Positions 10,896 to 18,469 of a stretch of 34,412 nt of DNA are shown here, piece by piece. The stretch's first letter is position 1. The number at the start of each line of letters is the position of its first letter. The DNA comes from Microbacteriaceae bacterium PS02344. Lineage in GTDB: Bacteria > Actinomycetota > Actinomycetes > Actinomycetales > Microbacteriaceae. Under the pieces are notes generated by a model that saw nothing but the letters and a program-made list of their open reading frames with translations, was not told where the DNA came from and made no database searches. The translations under genes and the position numbers were made by a program. The stretch lies in NCBI GenBank assembly GCA_029959905.1, contig JASCNZ010000028.1, positions 1 to 34,412 of the forward strand, in the 5' to 3' direction.

Positions 10896-12092
10896 GTGTT
10901 CCGCCCCGTCTCCCGCACCTGGATCGTCGCCGACGTCGTGTGCTCGATCCTCGGGTTCCTGCTCACGGCGGGCGTCCCGCTCGTCCCCGGCTCGAGCGGG
11001 CTCAGCGCGTGGATCGCCGACGGCGTGTCGTCGACCACGGCGTACATCCTCGTCGGGGCCGTGCTCTGGGGTGCTGCCGCCATCTCCCGTCTCTCGCCCG
11101 CGCTCGCGCTGAGCATCGCCTGGTTCGGCGCGATCGCGCAGATGGCGATGGGCCTGCCCCCGGTGCCGTACGACGCCGCGATCCTCATCGTGCTCTTCGC
11201 GACAGCCGCCTGGGGAAGCCGGCGGTTGCTGTGGCTGGGGGGAGCATCGGCGCTCGGCGGCGGCCTCATCGGCGGCGCGTACTTCGGGGTGGCCTGGTCG
11301 GGCGAGCTCGTCACCGACGCCGCCAGTGCGATGCGCGCGGCCGTGACCGCCGCGCTGCTCGGCTCGGTGTTCGTGCTGGCGATGGTCATGTCGTGGGGCG
11401 CCGGTCTGCTGTGGCGCGTGATCGTCGCGGGCAGGGCGACCCAGGTCGCTCGGGCGCAGGCCGAGATGCTCGCCGCGGAGGAGCAGGAGCGCGTGCGCAT
11501 CGCGCGCGACATGCACGACATCGTGGCGCATTCGCTCGCGGTGGTGATCGCCCAGGCCGACGGTGCCCGGTATGCGGCCGCGGTGAAGCCCGAGATGGCG
11601 ACCGAGGCGCTCGGCACCATCGCACAGACCGCCCGCGGAGCGCTCTCGGACGTCCGGATGCTGCTCACCCAGCTGCGGCACCGGCAGGGCGACGGGCCGC
11701 AGCCCACCCTCGCCGACCTCGAGACCCTGTTCGGGCAGGTGAGGCAGGCGGGCGTCGACCCGCGTATCACCGTCGACCCGATGCCGCCGGGCGAGCCGCC
11801 GGCCGCGGTGCAGCTCGCCGTCTACCGCATCCTGCAGGAGGCGCTCACCAACGCGATCCGGCACGGCGACGGCGCGGTCGACGTGCGGCTGTCGTGGCTG
11901 CCCGATCGCGTCGACATCGACGTGCGCAACGCGGTGGCCGAAGGCCGCGCTCCGCAGCTCGGGCAGGGCACGGGTCACGGTGTGGTCGGCATGCGCGAGC
12001 GCGCGCAGCTCGTCGGCGGCAGCCTGGAGGCCGAGCGCCGAGGGTCCGAATTCCACGTCCACGGCAGCCTCCCGATCGGAGCCCCCTCATGA
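10896..12092 (+). CDS. Two-component sensor histidine kinase (NarL/DesK-type)
   Basis: A 398-residue membrane kinase. About five to six hydrophobic segments fill residues 9-175 and only short loops are exposed, so it probably senses within the membrane or through a partner. The dimerisation helix holds ERVRIARDMHDIVAHSL with phosphoacceptor His207 (HisKA_3 type). The ATPase domain has the N-box ALTNAIRHG (from residue 316) and the G-box GTGHGVVGMRER (from about 357). Its stop overlaps the start of the response regulator (ATGA). A MacB-like ABC transporter lies just downstream, an arrangement common for envelope-stress or antimicrobial-peptide responses in Gram-positives; the signal is not known. 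Confidence 0.93.
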   Translation: MFRPVSRTWIVADVVCSILGFLLTAGVPLVPGSSGLSAWIADGVSSTTAYILVGAVLWGAAAISRLSPALALSIAWFGAIAQMAMGLPPVPYDAAILIVLFATAAWGSRRLLWLGGASALGGGLIGGAYFGVAWSGELVTDAASAMRAAVTAALLGSVFVLAMVMSWGAGLLWRVIVAGRATQVARAQAEMLAAEEQERVRIARDMHDIVAHSLAVVIAQADGARYAAAVKPEMATEALGTIAQTARGALSDVRMLLTQLRHRQGDGPQPTLADLETLFGQVRQAGVDPRITVDPMPPGEPPAAVQLAVYRILQEALTNAIRHGDGAVDVRLSWLPDRVDIDVRNAVAEGRAPQLGQGTGHGVVGMRERAQLVGGSLEAERRGSEFHVHGSLPIGAPS

Positions 12093-12724
12093 TCCGCGTC
12101 GTGCTCGTCGACGACCAGGCGCTGTTCCGCGCCGGCATCCGCATGCTCATCGCCTCGCAGCCCGACCTCGAGGTCGTCGGCGAGGCCGGCGACGGGAGCG
12201 AGGCGCTCGCCGTGGTCGCTCAGACGCGCCCCGACGTCGTGCTGATGGACATCCGCATGCCGGTGATGGACGGGCTCACCGCGACCGCCGAGATCCTCGC
12301 TCGGCCCGATGCGCCCCGCGTCGTCATGCTCACGACCTTCGACCTCGACGAGGCGGCGGCCCGCGCCATCCGCCAGGGAGCCAGCGGCTTCCTGCTGAAG
12401 GATGCCGACCCGGAGTTCCTGCTCGCCGCGATCCGCACCGTCCACGCGGGGTCGAGCGTGATCGCCGCGTCGGCGACCCGCGAGCTCTTCGCGCATTTCG
12501 CCGAGGCGCCGCGTCCGACCCCGCCCTCCTACGACGCGCTCACCGAGCGCGAGCGCGAGATCTTCGCGCTCGCCGCCCGCGGCCTGTCGAACGCCGAGAT
12601 CGCCGCACGCGAGTTCCTCAGCGAGGCGACCGTCAAGACGCACATCAGCCGCATCCTCACCAAGCTCGCCCTGCGCGACCGGGTGCAGCTCGTGGTCTTC
12701 GCCTTCGAGCACGGGCTCGCCTGA
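12089..12724 (+). CDS. LuxR/NarL-type response regulator
   Basis: A 211-residue regulator. The receiver domain shows the acidic pair in VLVDDQALFRAG, the phosphoacceptor Asp54 (VVLMDIRMPVMDG), the Thr in MLTTFD and the Lys in FLLKDAD. The C-terminal LuxR helix-turn-helix begins at about residue 150 with LTEREREIFALAARGLSNAEI and continues through EATVKTHISRILTKL. The ATG overlaps the kinase stop (ATGA), so the pair is co-translated. A likely target is the adjacent ABC transporter operon, but I find no clear repeated binding site in the 110 bases between. Confidence 0.95.
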   Translation: MIRVVLVDDQALFRAGIRMLIASQPDLEVVGEAGDGSEALAVVAQTRPDVVLMDIRMPVMDGLTATAEILARPDAPRVVMLTTFDLDEAAARAIRQGASGFLLKDADPEFLLAAIRTVHAGSSVIAASATRELFAHFAEAPRPTPPSYDALTEREREIFALAARGLSNAEIAAREFLSEATVKTHISRILTKLALRDRVQLVVFAFEHGLA

Positions 12725-12739
12725 GCATCCGCCCCTCCT

Positions 12740-12754
12740 CGCCCGCGGCGGGCG
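12740..12754 (+). terminator. Short GC hairpin after the response regulator
   Basis: CGCCCG (12740-12745) and CGGGCG (12749-12754) form a perfect six-pair stem with a three-base loop, 16 bases after the stop codon. No T tract follows. Confidence 0.45.
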
Positions 12755-12822
12755 CGCGCGGATCATCCTGGCGATGTACGCGGATGCATCCGGCGGCCGA
12801 CGATCCGAACCGCCCCGCTTCC

Positions 12823-12835
12823 TAGCGTGGAGGAC
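12823..12835 (+). promoter_or_regulatory. Leaderless-type -10 box for the ABC ATPase gene
   Basis: TAGCGT (12823-12828) lies seven bases before ATG 12836. It supports 12836 over the in-frame GTG 12827, which would fall inside the hexamer. Confidence 0.5.
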
Positions 12836-13597
12836 ATGGAGATCACGACCACCGACCTGGGCCTCGCCGCCCGCGTCCAGCACCTGAAGAAGACCTACGG
12901 TTCGGGCGAGGGGACCGTGCGCGCGCTCGACGACGTGAGCGTCGGCATCCGCCGCGGGCAGTTCACCGCGATCATGGGCCCGTCGGGCTCGGGCAAGTCG
13001 ACGCTCATGCACATCATGGCCGGCCTCGACACGCCCACCGAGGGGAAGGCGTTCATCGGCGACACCGAGATCACCGGGCTCGGCGACCTCGAGCTCACGA
13101 TCCTGCGTCGTCGTCGGGTGGGCTTCATCTTCCAGTCGTTCAACCTCGTGCCGACGCTCGATGCGCTCGGCAACATCCTGCTCCCATTCGAACTCGACGG
13201 TCGTCGCCCCAGCGCGATCGAGCGCGCCCGCATCGACGGTCTCGTCGAGACCCTGGGTCTCGGTGCCCGCCTGCGGCACCGCCCGCACCAGCTGTCCGGC
13301 GGTCAGCAGCAGCGCGTCGCGATCGCGCGGGCGCTCGCCACCGCCCCCGACCTCGTCTTCGCCGACGAGCCCACCGGCAACCTCGACTCGCAGACGGGCC
13401 GCGAGGTGCTGCGGCTGCTGGCGCAGGCCAGTCGCGACCACGGCCAGTCCATCGCGATGGTGACGCACGACGCGATCGCCGCGAGCCACGCCGACCGCGT
13501 GCTCTACCTCGGCGACGGCCGCATCGTCGCCGACCACCCCCGGCAGACCGCCGAGCAGATCTCGGCGTACATGCTCGCCGCCGAGGTGTCGGCATGA
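12836..13597 (+). CDS. ABC transporter ATP-binding protein, MacB/LolD type
   Basis: A 253-residue ATPase of the family that drives FtsX-type permeases. Visible motifs are Walker [10 protein letters not shown] (from residue 48), the Q-loop [18 protein letters not shown], the signature [15 protein letters not shown] (from 153), Walker [15 protein letters not shown] (173 onward) and the switch His in MVTHD. The [12 protein letters not shown] and NLDSQTG stretches are typical of MacB/LolD proteins. Its stop overlaps the permease start (ATGA). These exporters or mechanotransmitters usually move lipids, peptides or antibiotics away from the membrane; the substrate here is unknown. Confidence 0.95.
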   Translation: MEITTTDLGLAARVQHLKKTYGSGEGTVRALDDVSVGIRRGQFTAIMGPSGSGKSTLMHIMAGLDTPTEGKAFIGDTEITGLGDLELTILRRRRVGFIFQSFNLVPTLDALGNILLPFELDGRRPSAIERARIDGLVETLGLGARLRHRPHQLSGGQQQRVAIARALATAPDLVFADEPTGNLDSQTGREVLRLLAQASRDHGQSIAMVTHDAIAASHADRVLYLGDGRIVADHPRQTAEQISAYMLAAEVSA

Positions 13598-15066
13598 CCG
13601 CCGTCGCCTCGGCCGTCTCGACGGTGGTGCCCGAGACCGCCGCCACCGCGCCACGGCTGGCCTGGCTGCGGGAACGCGGCATGGGGGCGAGCATCCTCGT
13701 GGCGGCGCTGTCGGCGGGGTTCGGCGTGGTGCTCGTCGAGGTCACCGCGTTCATCGGCGCCGTGCTGCAGAACGACCCGTTCATCGGCGACAGCGAGACG
13801 CTCGCCGTCGTGGTCGCCCTGCTCTCGGTGCTCCTCACCGCGGTCGCGATGTACGTCGCTGCGATCGTGACGGCCAACACCTTCTCGACGATCATCGCCG
13901 GCCGCACCCGCCGCATCGCTCTGATGCGTCTGATCGGCGCCACCGCCCGATCGCAGCGCGCCGAGGTGGGGCGCCAGGGGATCGTGGTCGGGGTGATCGG
14001 CGCTCTGGTGGGCCTCGGCGCCGGTGTCGGCCTCTCGGCGATCGGCGTGCAGGTCGGACGCATGCTGATCGACAACGTGCCCGCCGACTTCTCGCTCGCG
14101 CATCCCGCCCTCGTGCTGCCGGCGGTCGGCGTCGCGCTCACGACGTGGCTCGCCGCCTGGGTGGGATCGCGGCGCGTGCTCTCGGTCACGCCGCTGCAGG
14201 CGCTCGGGGGCTCGGTCGAGCGCACCCACGACGAGCTCGCGGGCGCCGCACGTCGGCACGTGGGCGCCTGGGTGCTGCTCATCGCGGGCGCGGCGCTGCT
14301 GGTCGGCGGGGTGCTGATCGGGCTCATCACGCCCCTCGGCGTGGTGGTGGCGTTCTTCGGAGGGTTGCTCTCGTTCACCGGCCTCGCACTCGGGTCGGTG
14401 CTGTTCATGCCGCCGGTGCTGCGGCTGGTGGGCCGGATGTTCGGGTCGAGCGCGACCGCCCGCCTCGCGGCCGAGAACGCGCTCCGCTACCCCGAACGTT
14501 CGTCGCGCATGGCGATCGGCGTGGTGATGGGCGTGACCCTCGTGACGATGTTCGCCGTCGCGCTCGAATCCGCGAAGCGGCTCATGACGAGCCAGACCAC
14601 GGAGGAGATCCCGCCGGAGTTCTTCGCGCCCTATGACGCCTTCGCCTCGGTCATGATGGTGCTCGTCGCCGTCTCGGCGGTGATCGCGGCGGTCGGGCTG
14701 GTGAACCTCCTCACGATCGGCGTGGTGCAGCGTCGTCGCGAACTCGGGCTGCTGCGGTCGATCGGGCTGTCGAACCGGCAGGTGCGTCGCATGGTGCTGC
14801 TCGAGGCGACGCATATCACCGTCGCCGCAACCCTCACGGGCCTCGTGCTCGGTATCGCCTACGGCTGGATCGCCGCGCAGTCGCTGCTCGGGTCGGTGCC
14901 CGTGCTGCCGGAATTCACCCCCGCGGGGCTCATCGCCCCCCAGGTGCCGTGGATTCCCGTGGTCGCGATCGTGGCCGCGACCGCCCTGCTCACCCTGGTC
15001 GCCGCTGCGACGCCCACCCGGCTCGCGACGCGCGTGGCGCCGGTCGAGGCGCTCGCCGCCGACTGA
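13594..15066 (+). CDS. FtsX-like ABC transporter permease
   Basis: A 490-residue membrane protein with two FtsX-type permease units: one in the N-terminal half (a segment near residues 28-52, then the ALMRLIGATARSQRAEVGRQG stretch), and one in the C-terminal half (VVQRRRELGLLRSIGLSNRQVRRMVL, then a hydrophobic pair). The repeated phrase RLIGAT/RSIGLS followed by a basic patch is the FtsX cytoplasmic coupling region. It ends in ATRVAPVEALAAD, the usual tail. It forms the membrane part of the exporter with the ATPase encoded just upstream, and a long imperfect palindrome follows the stop. Confidence 0.92.
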   Translation: MTAVASAVSTVVPETAATAPRLAWLRERGMGASILVAALSAGFGVVLVEVTAFIGAVLQNDPFIGDSETLAVVVALLSVLLTAVAMYVAAIVTANTFSTIIAGRTRRIALMRLIGATARSQRAEVGRQGIVVGVIGALVGLGAGVGLSAIGVQVGRMLIDNVPADFSLAHPALVLPAVGVALTTWLAAWVGSRRVLSVTPLQALGGSVERTHDELAGAARRHVGAWVLLIAGAALLVGGVLIGLITPLGVVVAFFGGLLSFTGLALGSVLFMPPVLRLVGRMFGSSATARLAAENALRYPERSSRMAIGVVMGVTLVTMFAVALESAKRLMTSQTTEEIPPEFFAPYDAFASVMMVLVAVSAVIAAVGLVNLLTIGVVQRRRELGLLRSIGLSNRQVRRMVLLEATHITVAATLTGLVLGIAYGWIAAQSLLGSVPVLPEFTPAGLIAPQVPWIPVVAIVAATALLTLVAAATPTRLATRVAPVEALAAD

Positions 15067-15084
15067 GGCCCGCGTCCCACGTCG

Positions 15085-15146
15085 CGCGAGGGCTCGCAAC
15101 ACGCCGCACGGGAGGGTGCGAATGCGGCGTGTCGTGACCCCTCGCG
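15085..15146. repeat. 62-base imperfect palindrome in the intergenic gap
   Basis: Outer arms CGCGAGGG (15085-15092) and CCCTCGCG (15139-15146) and inner arms ACACGCCGCA (15099-15108) and TGCGGCGTGT (15123-15132) pair in one register, with four more pairs between them (one a G-T) and only two mismatches. The loop is 14 bases (15109-15122). As RNA it would be a strong hairpin after the permease gene, so it may act as a terminator or mRNA-end protector, although no T tract follows. It could also be a dispersed palindromic repeat. Confidence 0.65.
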
Positions 15147-15180
15147 GGGCGCAGGCGGCATGCGCGCGGCGGTGCGCGCA

Positions 15181-15192
15181 TAGGGTGGAGGG
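15181..15192 (+). promoter_or_regulatory. Leaderless-type -10 box for the ComB-like gene
   Basis: TAGGGT (15181-15186) lies six bases before ATG 15193. The intervening GGAGGG looks like a Shine-Dalgarno but touches the start codon, so it cannot act as one. Confidence 0.55.
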
Positions 15193-15819
15193 ATGCCGTC
15201 GCCCCTCGATCAGTCCGTCTACCAGGTCCGTCTCGACTGGGGGCTCGCGGGGCTCGAACGCCTCGCCGACGCCGACGTGGTCGTGATCGTCGACGTGCTC
15301 TCCTTCTCGACCGCGGTGACCGATGCGGTGGCGGCGGGCTCGACGGTCGCGCTCGCCGATGCCGCGGAGTGGTCGTCCGACTCGGTCGCCCCCGCACTGG
15401 CGGTCACGGCCGATGCGGGGGGATCGACGGTGCTGGTCGGATGCCTGCGCAACGCCTCGGCCGTCGCCCGCGCCGTGCAGAGCATTCAGGAGGATCGCCG
15501 GCGCCGCACGTCGGTGGCGATCGTGCCGACGGGGGAGCGCGACGCGTCGAACGACGTGCGCTTCACCGTCGAGGACCAGCTCGCAGCGGGAGCGATCGCG
15601 TCCGCGCTGACCGACCTGGGCATCGATCACACGGCGCCGGATGCGGCGGTGGCGGCCGAGGCCTTCCGGGCACTGCGTCGCGCGCTCGGCCACCTCGTCT
15701 CGGCGAGCGGCTCGGGCCGTCATCTCGACGACGCCGCGGCCGTCGCCGCCGCCGCGCGACTCGATGCGGTCACCGCGGTGCCGGTGTTCCGCGAGCGCTC
15801 CTTCGCCGCCTTCTCCTGA
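15193..15819 (+). CDS. 2-Phosphosulfolactate phosphatase (ComB) family protein
   Basis: A 208-residue protein of the ComB family. The family name comes from the archaeal coenzyme M pathway enzyme, which removes phosphate from 2-phosphosulfolactate with Mg2+. Family-type stretches visible are DVVVIVDVLSFSTAV (Asp34), VLVGCLRNASAVARAV, VAIVPTGER and RFTVEDQLAAGAIASAL. Coenzyme M synthesis is not expected in this organism, so the substrate may be sulfolactate-related or something else. It stands alone, with its own leaderless-type promoter. Confidence 0.8.
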   Translation: MPSPLDQSVYQVRLDWGLAGLERLADADVVVIVDVLSFSTAVTDAVAAGSTVALADAAEWSSDSVAPALAVTADAGGSTVLVGCLRNASAVARAVQSIQEDRRRRTSVAIVPTGERDASNDVRFTVEDQLAAGAIASALTDLGIDHTAPDAAVAAEAFRALRRALGHLVSASGSGRHLDDAAAVAAAARLDAVTAVPVFRERSFAAFS

Positions 15820-15915
15820 TCGCCGAGTCCGCGATCGTGCGCGGTCGCTCGGGGCGTCCGGGGGAAGGGTGTCGGTGACCGCGGCGGGTCGGGCATCCGG
15901 CCGGCCCACCGCGCG

Positions 15916-15927
15916 TAGGGTCGTGGC
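15916..15927 (+). promoter_or_regulatory. Leaderless-type -10 box for the DUF3054 gene
   Basis: TAGGGT (15916-15921) lies six bases before ATG 15928, with no Shine-Dalgarno between. Confidence 0.55.
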
Positions 15928-16419
15928 ATGAGGTACCTCCCTGCAGTCATCGTCGACGTCGTGCTGGTGCTGGTCTTCGCGGTCATCGGCCGTGCGTCGC
16001 ATGACGAGGGCCCCGCCGGATTCCTCCTGACCGCCTGGCCGTTCCTGGTGGCGCTGCTCGTCGGTCACGCCATCGCGGCGCTGCTGCCGTCGCGTCCCCG
16101 TCGCCCGTGGTCGGTGGCCTGGGGCGCCGTGGTGTGGGTCGTCACGGTCGCCGGCGGCATGCTGCTGCGTCTTGCGACCGGTGACACGGCGCAGGTGCCG
16201 TTCATCATCGTCGCGACGCTCACCCTCGGGGTGCTGCTGGTGGGATGGCGCGCCGCGGCGGCGCTGCTGCGTCGCCGCCGCACCGCGGGCCCCGCGCCCG
16301 ACGAGGGGACCGCGCAGCCCGTGGCGACCGAGCCGCCGTCGGAGTCCGAGCCCCCGCTCGCGGCCGAGGCGTCGCCCACGGAGCCCGGGGAACGGGATCG
16401 CGGTCAGCGCGGCGACTGA
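15928..16419 (+). CDS. DUF3054 family membrane protein
   Basis: A 163-residue protein with four membrane segments at about residues 4-21, 31-53, 62-82 and 90-113, matching the DUF3054 layout (early DVVLVLVFAVIGRASHDEG, then FLLTAWPFLVALLVGH). The last 45 residues are a disordered, acidic, Pro/Glu-rich tail (PDEGTAQPVATEPPSESEPP). The function of the family is unknown. The 3' end overlaps the 3' end of the SprT-like gene on the other strand by 16 bases. Confidence 0.8.
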   Translation: MRYLPAVIVDVVLVLVFAVIGRASHDEGPAGFLLTAWPFLVALLVGHAIAALLPSRPRRPWSVAWGAVVWVVTVAGGMLLRLATGDTAQVPFIIVATLTLGVLLVGWRAAAALLRRRRTAGPAPDEGTAQPVATEPPSESEPPLAAEASPTEPGERDRGQRGD

Positions 16420-16892
16420 GCCGCGAGGCGTGTCGCCGCGGTGATCTCGCGCCGCGCCCACGTGAACAGGTAGCGCTCGTCGAAGTTGCGCGAGCACGCG
16501 GCGCACGAGGTGGCGCGCGTGGGCCGGCGGTGGCGGAACGTCTCGTGGCCCCGCGGACAGCGGCCGACCCACGGGGCGAGCTCGACGGCGGTCTCGCCGC
16601 GGTGCGTGGTGCCGCCGACGTAGCCGAGGTCTCGGGCGGTGCGCTTCCACGCCGGGCCGTGGGCGGCGGTGTGTCCGGCTAGAGCGTGCGCCACCTCGTG
16701 CAGCAGCACCTGATGGATCTCGTCGTCGTCGAACCGAGCCGCCAGGTACCGCGAGACCGTGATGCGCCGGCGCGTGTAATCGCACTGGCCGGCGCGACGC
16801 TTGGCGTTGTCGAAAGCGAACGACCACGAGTCGTCGAGATGCATCGTGATGAGCGCCTCGGCCCAGACGCGGACCCGGTCGAGATCGGCCAT
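16404..16892 (-). CDS. SprT-like zinc metalloprotease domain protein
   Basis: A 162-residue protein with the SprT active site: HEVAH at residues 65-69 (His65, Glu66, His69) and a third probable ligand His78 in HTAAHGPAWK. The C-terminal part has a small Cys/His cluster (CPRGHETFRHRR...SCAAC) that looks like a zinc ribbon. Eukaryotic relatives (Spartan) digest DNA-protein crosslinks; bacterial SprT proteins are poorly understood. ATG 16892 lies six bases after TAGTCT, so a leaderless start is likely. It converges with the DUF3054 gene. Confidence 0.88.
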   Translation of the reverse strand: MADLDRVRVWAEALITMHLDDSWSFAFDNAKRRAGQCDYTRRRITVSRYLAARFDDDEIHQVLLHEVAHALAGHTAAHGPAWKRTARDLGYVGGTTHRGETAVELAPWVGRCPRGHETFRHRRPTRATSCAACSRNFDERYLFTWARREITAATRLAAQSPR

Positions 16893-16904
16893 GTGCTCAG
16901 ACTA
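16893..16904 (-). promoter_or_regulatory. Leaderless-type -10 box for the SprT-like gene
   Basis: On the minus strand TAGTCT (16904-16899) is followed by GAGCAC and then the ATG at 16892. Confidence 0.5.
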
Positions 16905-16957
16905 AGACATGCCACCGACACCACGGCCCGGAGCATCGCGCCGGGCGCCGTGACGCA

Positions 16958-17485
16958 TCAGCCGGCGACGAGCTCGGTCGTGCGCCGTCGCTCCACCGCG
17001 TCGATCGCGAGCAGGGCGACCTCGAGCTCACGGTCCTCCGCCCCGGCTTCGCGCCGCAGGAACAGCGAGCGCTTGAAGCTCTCGCGGGCGGCTTCGTAGT
17101 CGCCCGCGTCGAAGGCGTTCTTGCCCTGATGCTGGTGCGCGAACGCGGCCACGGTGATCCAGCCCTGGCCCTCGGCCTCCTCGGCGCACGCGGCGAGCTC
17201 CTGATCGGCGGCGGCGTGGGCGCCGCGGTACTGCAGCACCGTGGCGTGCAGCACGCGGGCGCGCAGCAGATCCTTGCGGGTGCCGGCCATGCGCGCCTGA
17301 CGCACGGTGGTCTCGGCGAGTACCAGCGCCTCGTCGAGACGCCCGAGAACCTTCAACAGCCACACCCGCTCGAGCAGGGCCGGGAGGCTGCGCTGCGTCT
17401 CGATCTCCGCGAGGCGCACCGCGCACTCGTCGATGTCGACCAGTTCACGGAGGTTCTCCCGGTCGTATCCCCGGATGAAACTCAT
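16958..17485 (-). CDS. Tetratricopeptide-repeat-like protein
   Basis: A 175-residue all-helical soluble protein. Helix pairs with TPR-type spacing are visible: LLERVWLLKVLGRLDEALVL at about 37-56, the central LLRARVLHATVLQYRGAHAAA, and FAHQHQGKNAFDAGDYEAARESFKRSL near 115-142, the last being a good TPR match. No enzyme motif is present. Such proteins act as scaffolds; the partner is unknown. ATG 17485 has a good AAGGAG site about six bases upstream, unlike its neighbours with leaderless-type starts. Confidence 0.75.
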   Translation of the reverse strand: MSFIRGYDRENLRELVDIDECAVRLAEIETQRSLPALLERVWLLKVLGRLDEALVLAETTVRQARMAGTRKDLLRARVLHATVLQYRGAHAAADQELAACAEEAEGQGWITVAAFAHQHQGKNAFDAGDYEAARESFKRSLFLRREAGAEDRELEVALLAIDAVERRRTTELVAG

Positions 17486-17578
17486 TGCTCTCCTTCCGCC
17501 GCGTCCCTCGAACAGTCTCTCCCGGGCAGCCGCCGGCCGGGGCGCGGCACGCCCGCGAGCATCGATCCGGTCGTCGGA

Positions 17579-18439
17579 TCAGCGCAGGAAGAGCGACGAG
17601 TCGGGCCGCGGCGAGGCGACGGCATCCGCGTCGGTGACCACCGTCGCTCCCTGGGTGAACGCGCGCACCTCCGCGCCCTGGGCGATCTTCGCCGGGTGCG
17701 GTCCGGCGGCGAGCACCCGGGGGAGCCACGCCGTGGGCAGGGGAGTGGCGGATGCCGCGATCACGAGATTGCCGAACCGGCGTCCTTTGAGCACCTGGGT
17801 GTCGGCGAGCACCGCCGTCTCGGGCAGCACCTCGGCGACGGTGGCGACCTGACGTCGGGCGAAGGCGAGCCCTGGTCCGTCGGCGACGTTGACGAGCAGG
17901 ATGCCGCCGGGGGCGAGGAGCCCGGAGACCTCGCGGTAGAACTCGACGCTGGTGAGGTGCGCGGGCGTCTGCGCCCCGGAGTAGACGTCCGAAACCACCA
18001 GATCGCACGAGCCGCGGAGCGCGGCGGGCAGTCGGCCGACGCCTTCGCGCGCATCGCCGATGCGGATGCGGATCGACGCGGCACGCGGGAGCGGGAGGTG
18101 CTCGCGCACGAGCTGGGCGAGGGGCGCCTCCCACTCGATCACCTGCTGCCGCGAGCCCGGGCGCGTGGCGTCGATGTAGCGGGGGATCGTCAACGCCCCG
18201 GCGCCCAGGTGCACGGCGGTGAGGGGCCCGTCTGGAAGCTGGTCGATCACGGCCCCCATGCGCACGATGTACTCGAAGTGCAGATGCGTGGGGTCGTCCA
18301 GGTCGACGTGCGACTGCGGGGTGCCGTCGACGATGAGCTCGTAGCCGGACGTGAACTCCGACGGCACGATGCTCGCCAGCCCGGCGTGGTCGAGCCGCGC
18401 CTGCGGATGCTCCGAGTCGCGCTGTCGCATCCGTCCCAT
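17579..18439 (-). CDS. Spermidine-synthase-like methyltransferase-fold protein
   Basis: A 286-residue protein of the spermidine synthase superfamily. It has the nucleoside-binding loop HLGAGALTIPRY (77-88), an acidic residue in VIEWEAP (about 102-104), RIGDARE (Asp129) and the strand CDLVVSDVYSG with Asp151 at the usual catalytic position. The Asp-x-x-Asp arrangement that grips the polyamine in true spermidine synthases (DSTDP) is replaced by DVYSG, so polyamine synthesis is doubtful. No membrane segments are present, unlike fused MFS forms. It lies downstream of the LCP gene on the same strand, with its own -10-like box. Confidence 0.82.
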   Translation of the reverse strand: MGRMRQRDSEHPQARLDHAGLASIVPSEFTSGYELIVDGTPQSHVDLDDPTHLHFEYIVRMGAVIDQLPDGPLTAVHLGAGALTIPRYIDATRPGSRQQVIEWEAPLAQLVREHLPLPRAASIRIRIGDAREGVGRLPAALRGSCDLVVSDVYSGAQTPAHLTSVEFYREVSGLLAPGGILLVNVADGPGLAFARRQVATVAEVLPETAVLADTQVLKGRRFGNLVIAASATPLPTAWLPRVLAAGPHPAKIAQGAEVRAFTQGATVVTDADAVASPRPDSSLFLR

Positions 18440-18452
18440 GCGTGCGAGCCTA
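18440..18452 (-). promoter_or_regulatory. Leaderless-type -10 box for the spermidine-synthase-like gene
   Basis: On the minus strand TAGGCT (18452-18447) is followed by seven bases and then the ATG at 18439. No Shine-Dalgarno is present. Confidence 0.5.
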
Positions 18453-18469
18453 CGCGTTCCGCGCCGCGG

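Noticed and set aside
13504..16827. 1107-codon open frame on the minus strand
   Set aside because: Crosses several well-supported plus-strand genes, promoters and a palindrome; the translation is an Arg/His-rich shadow.
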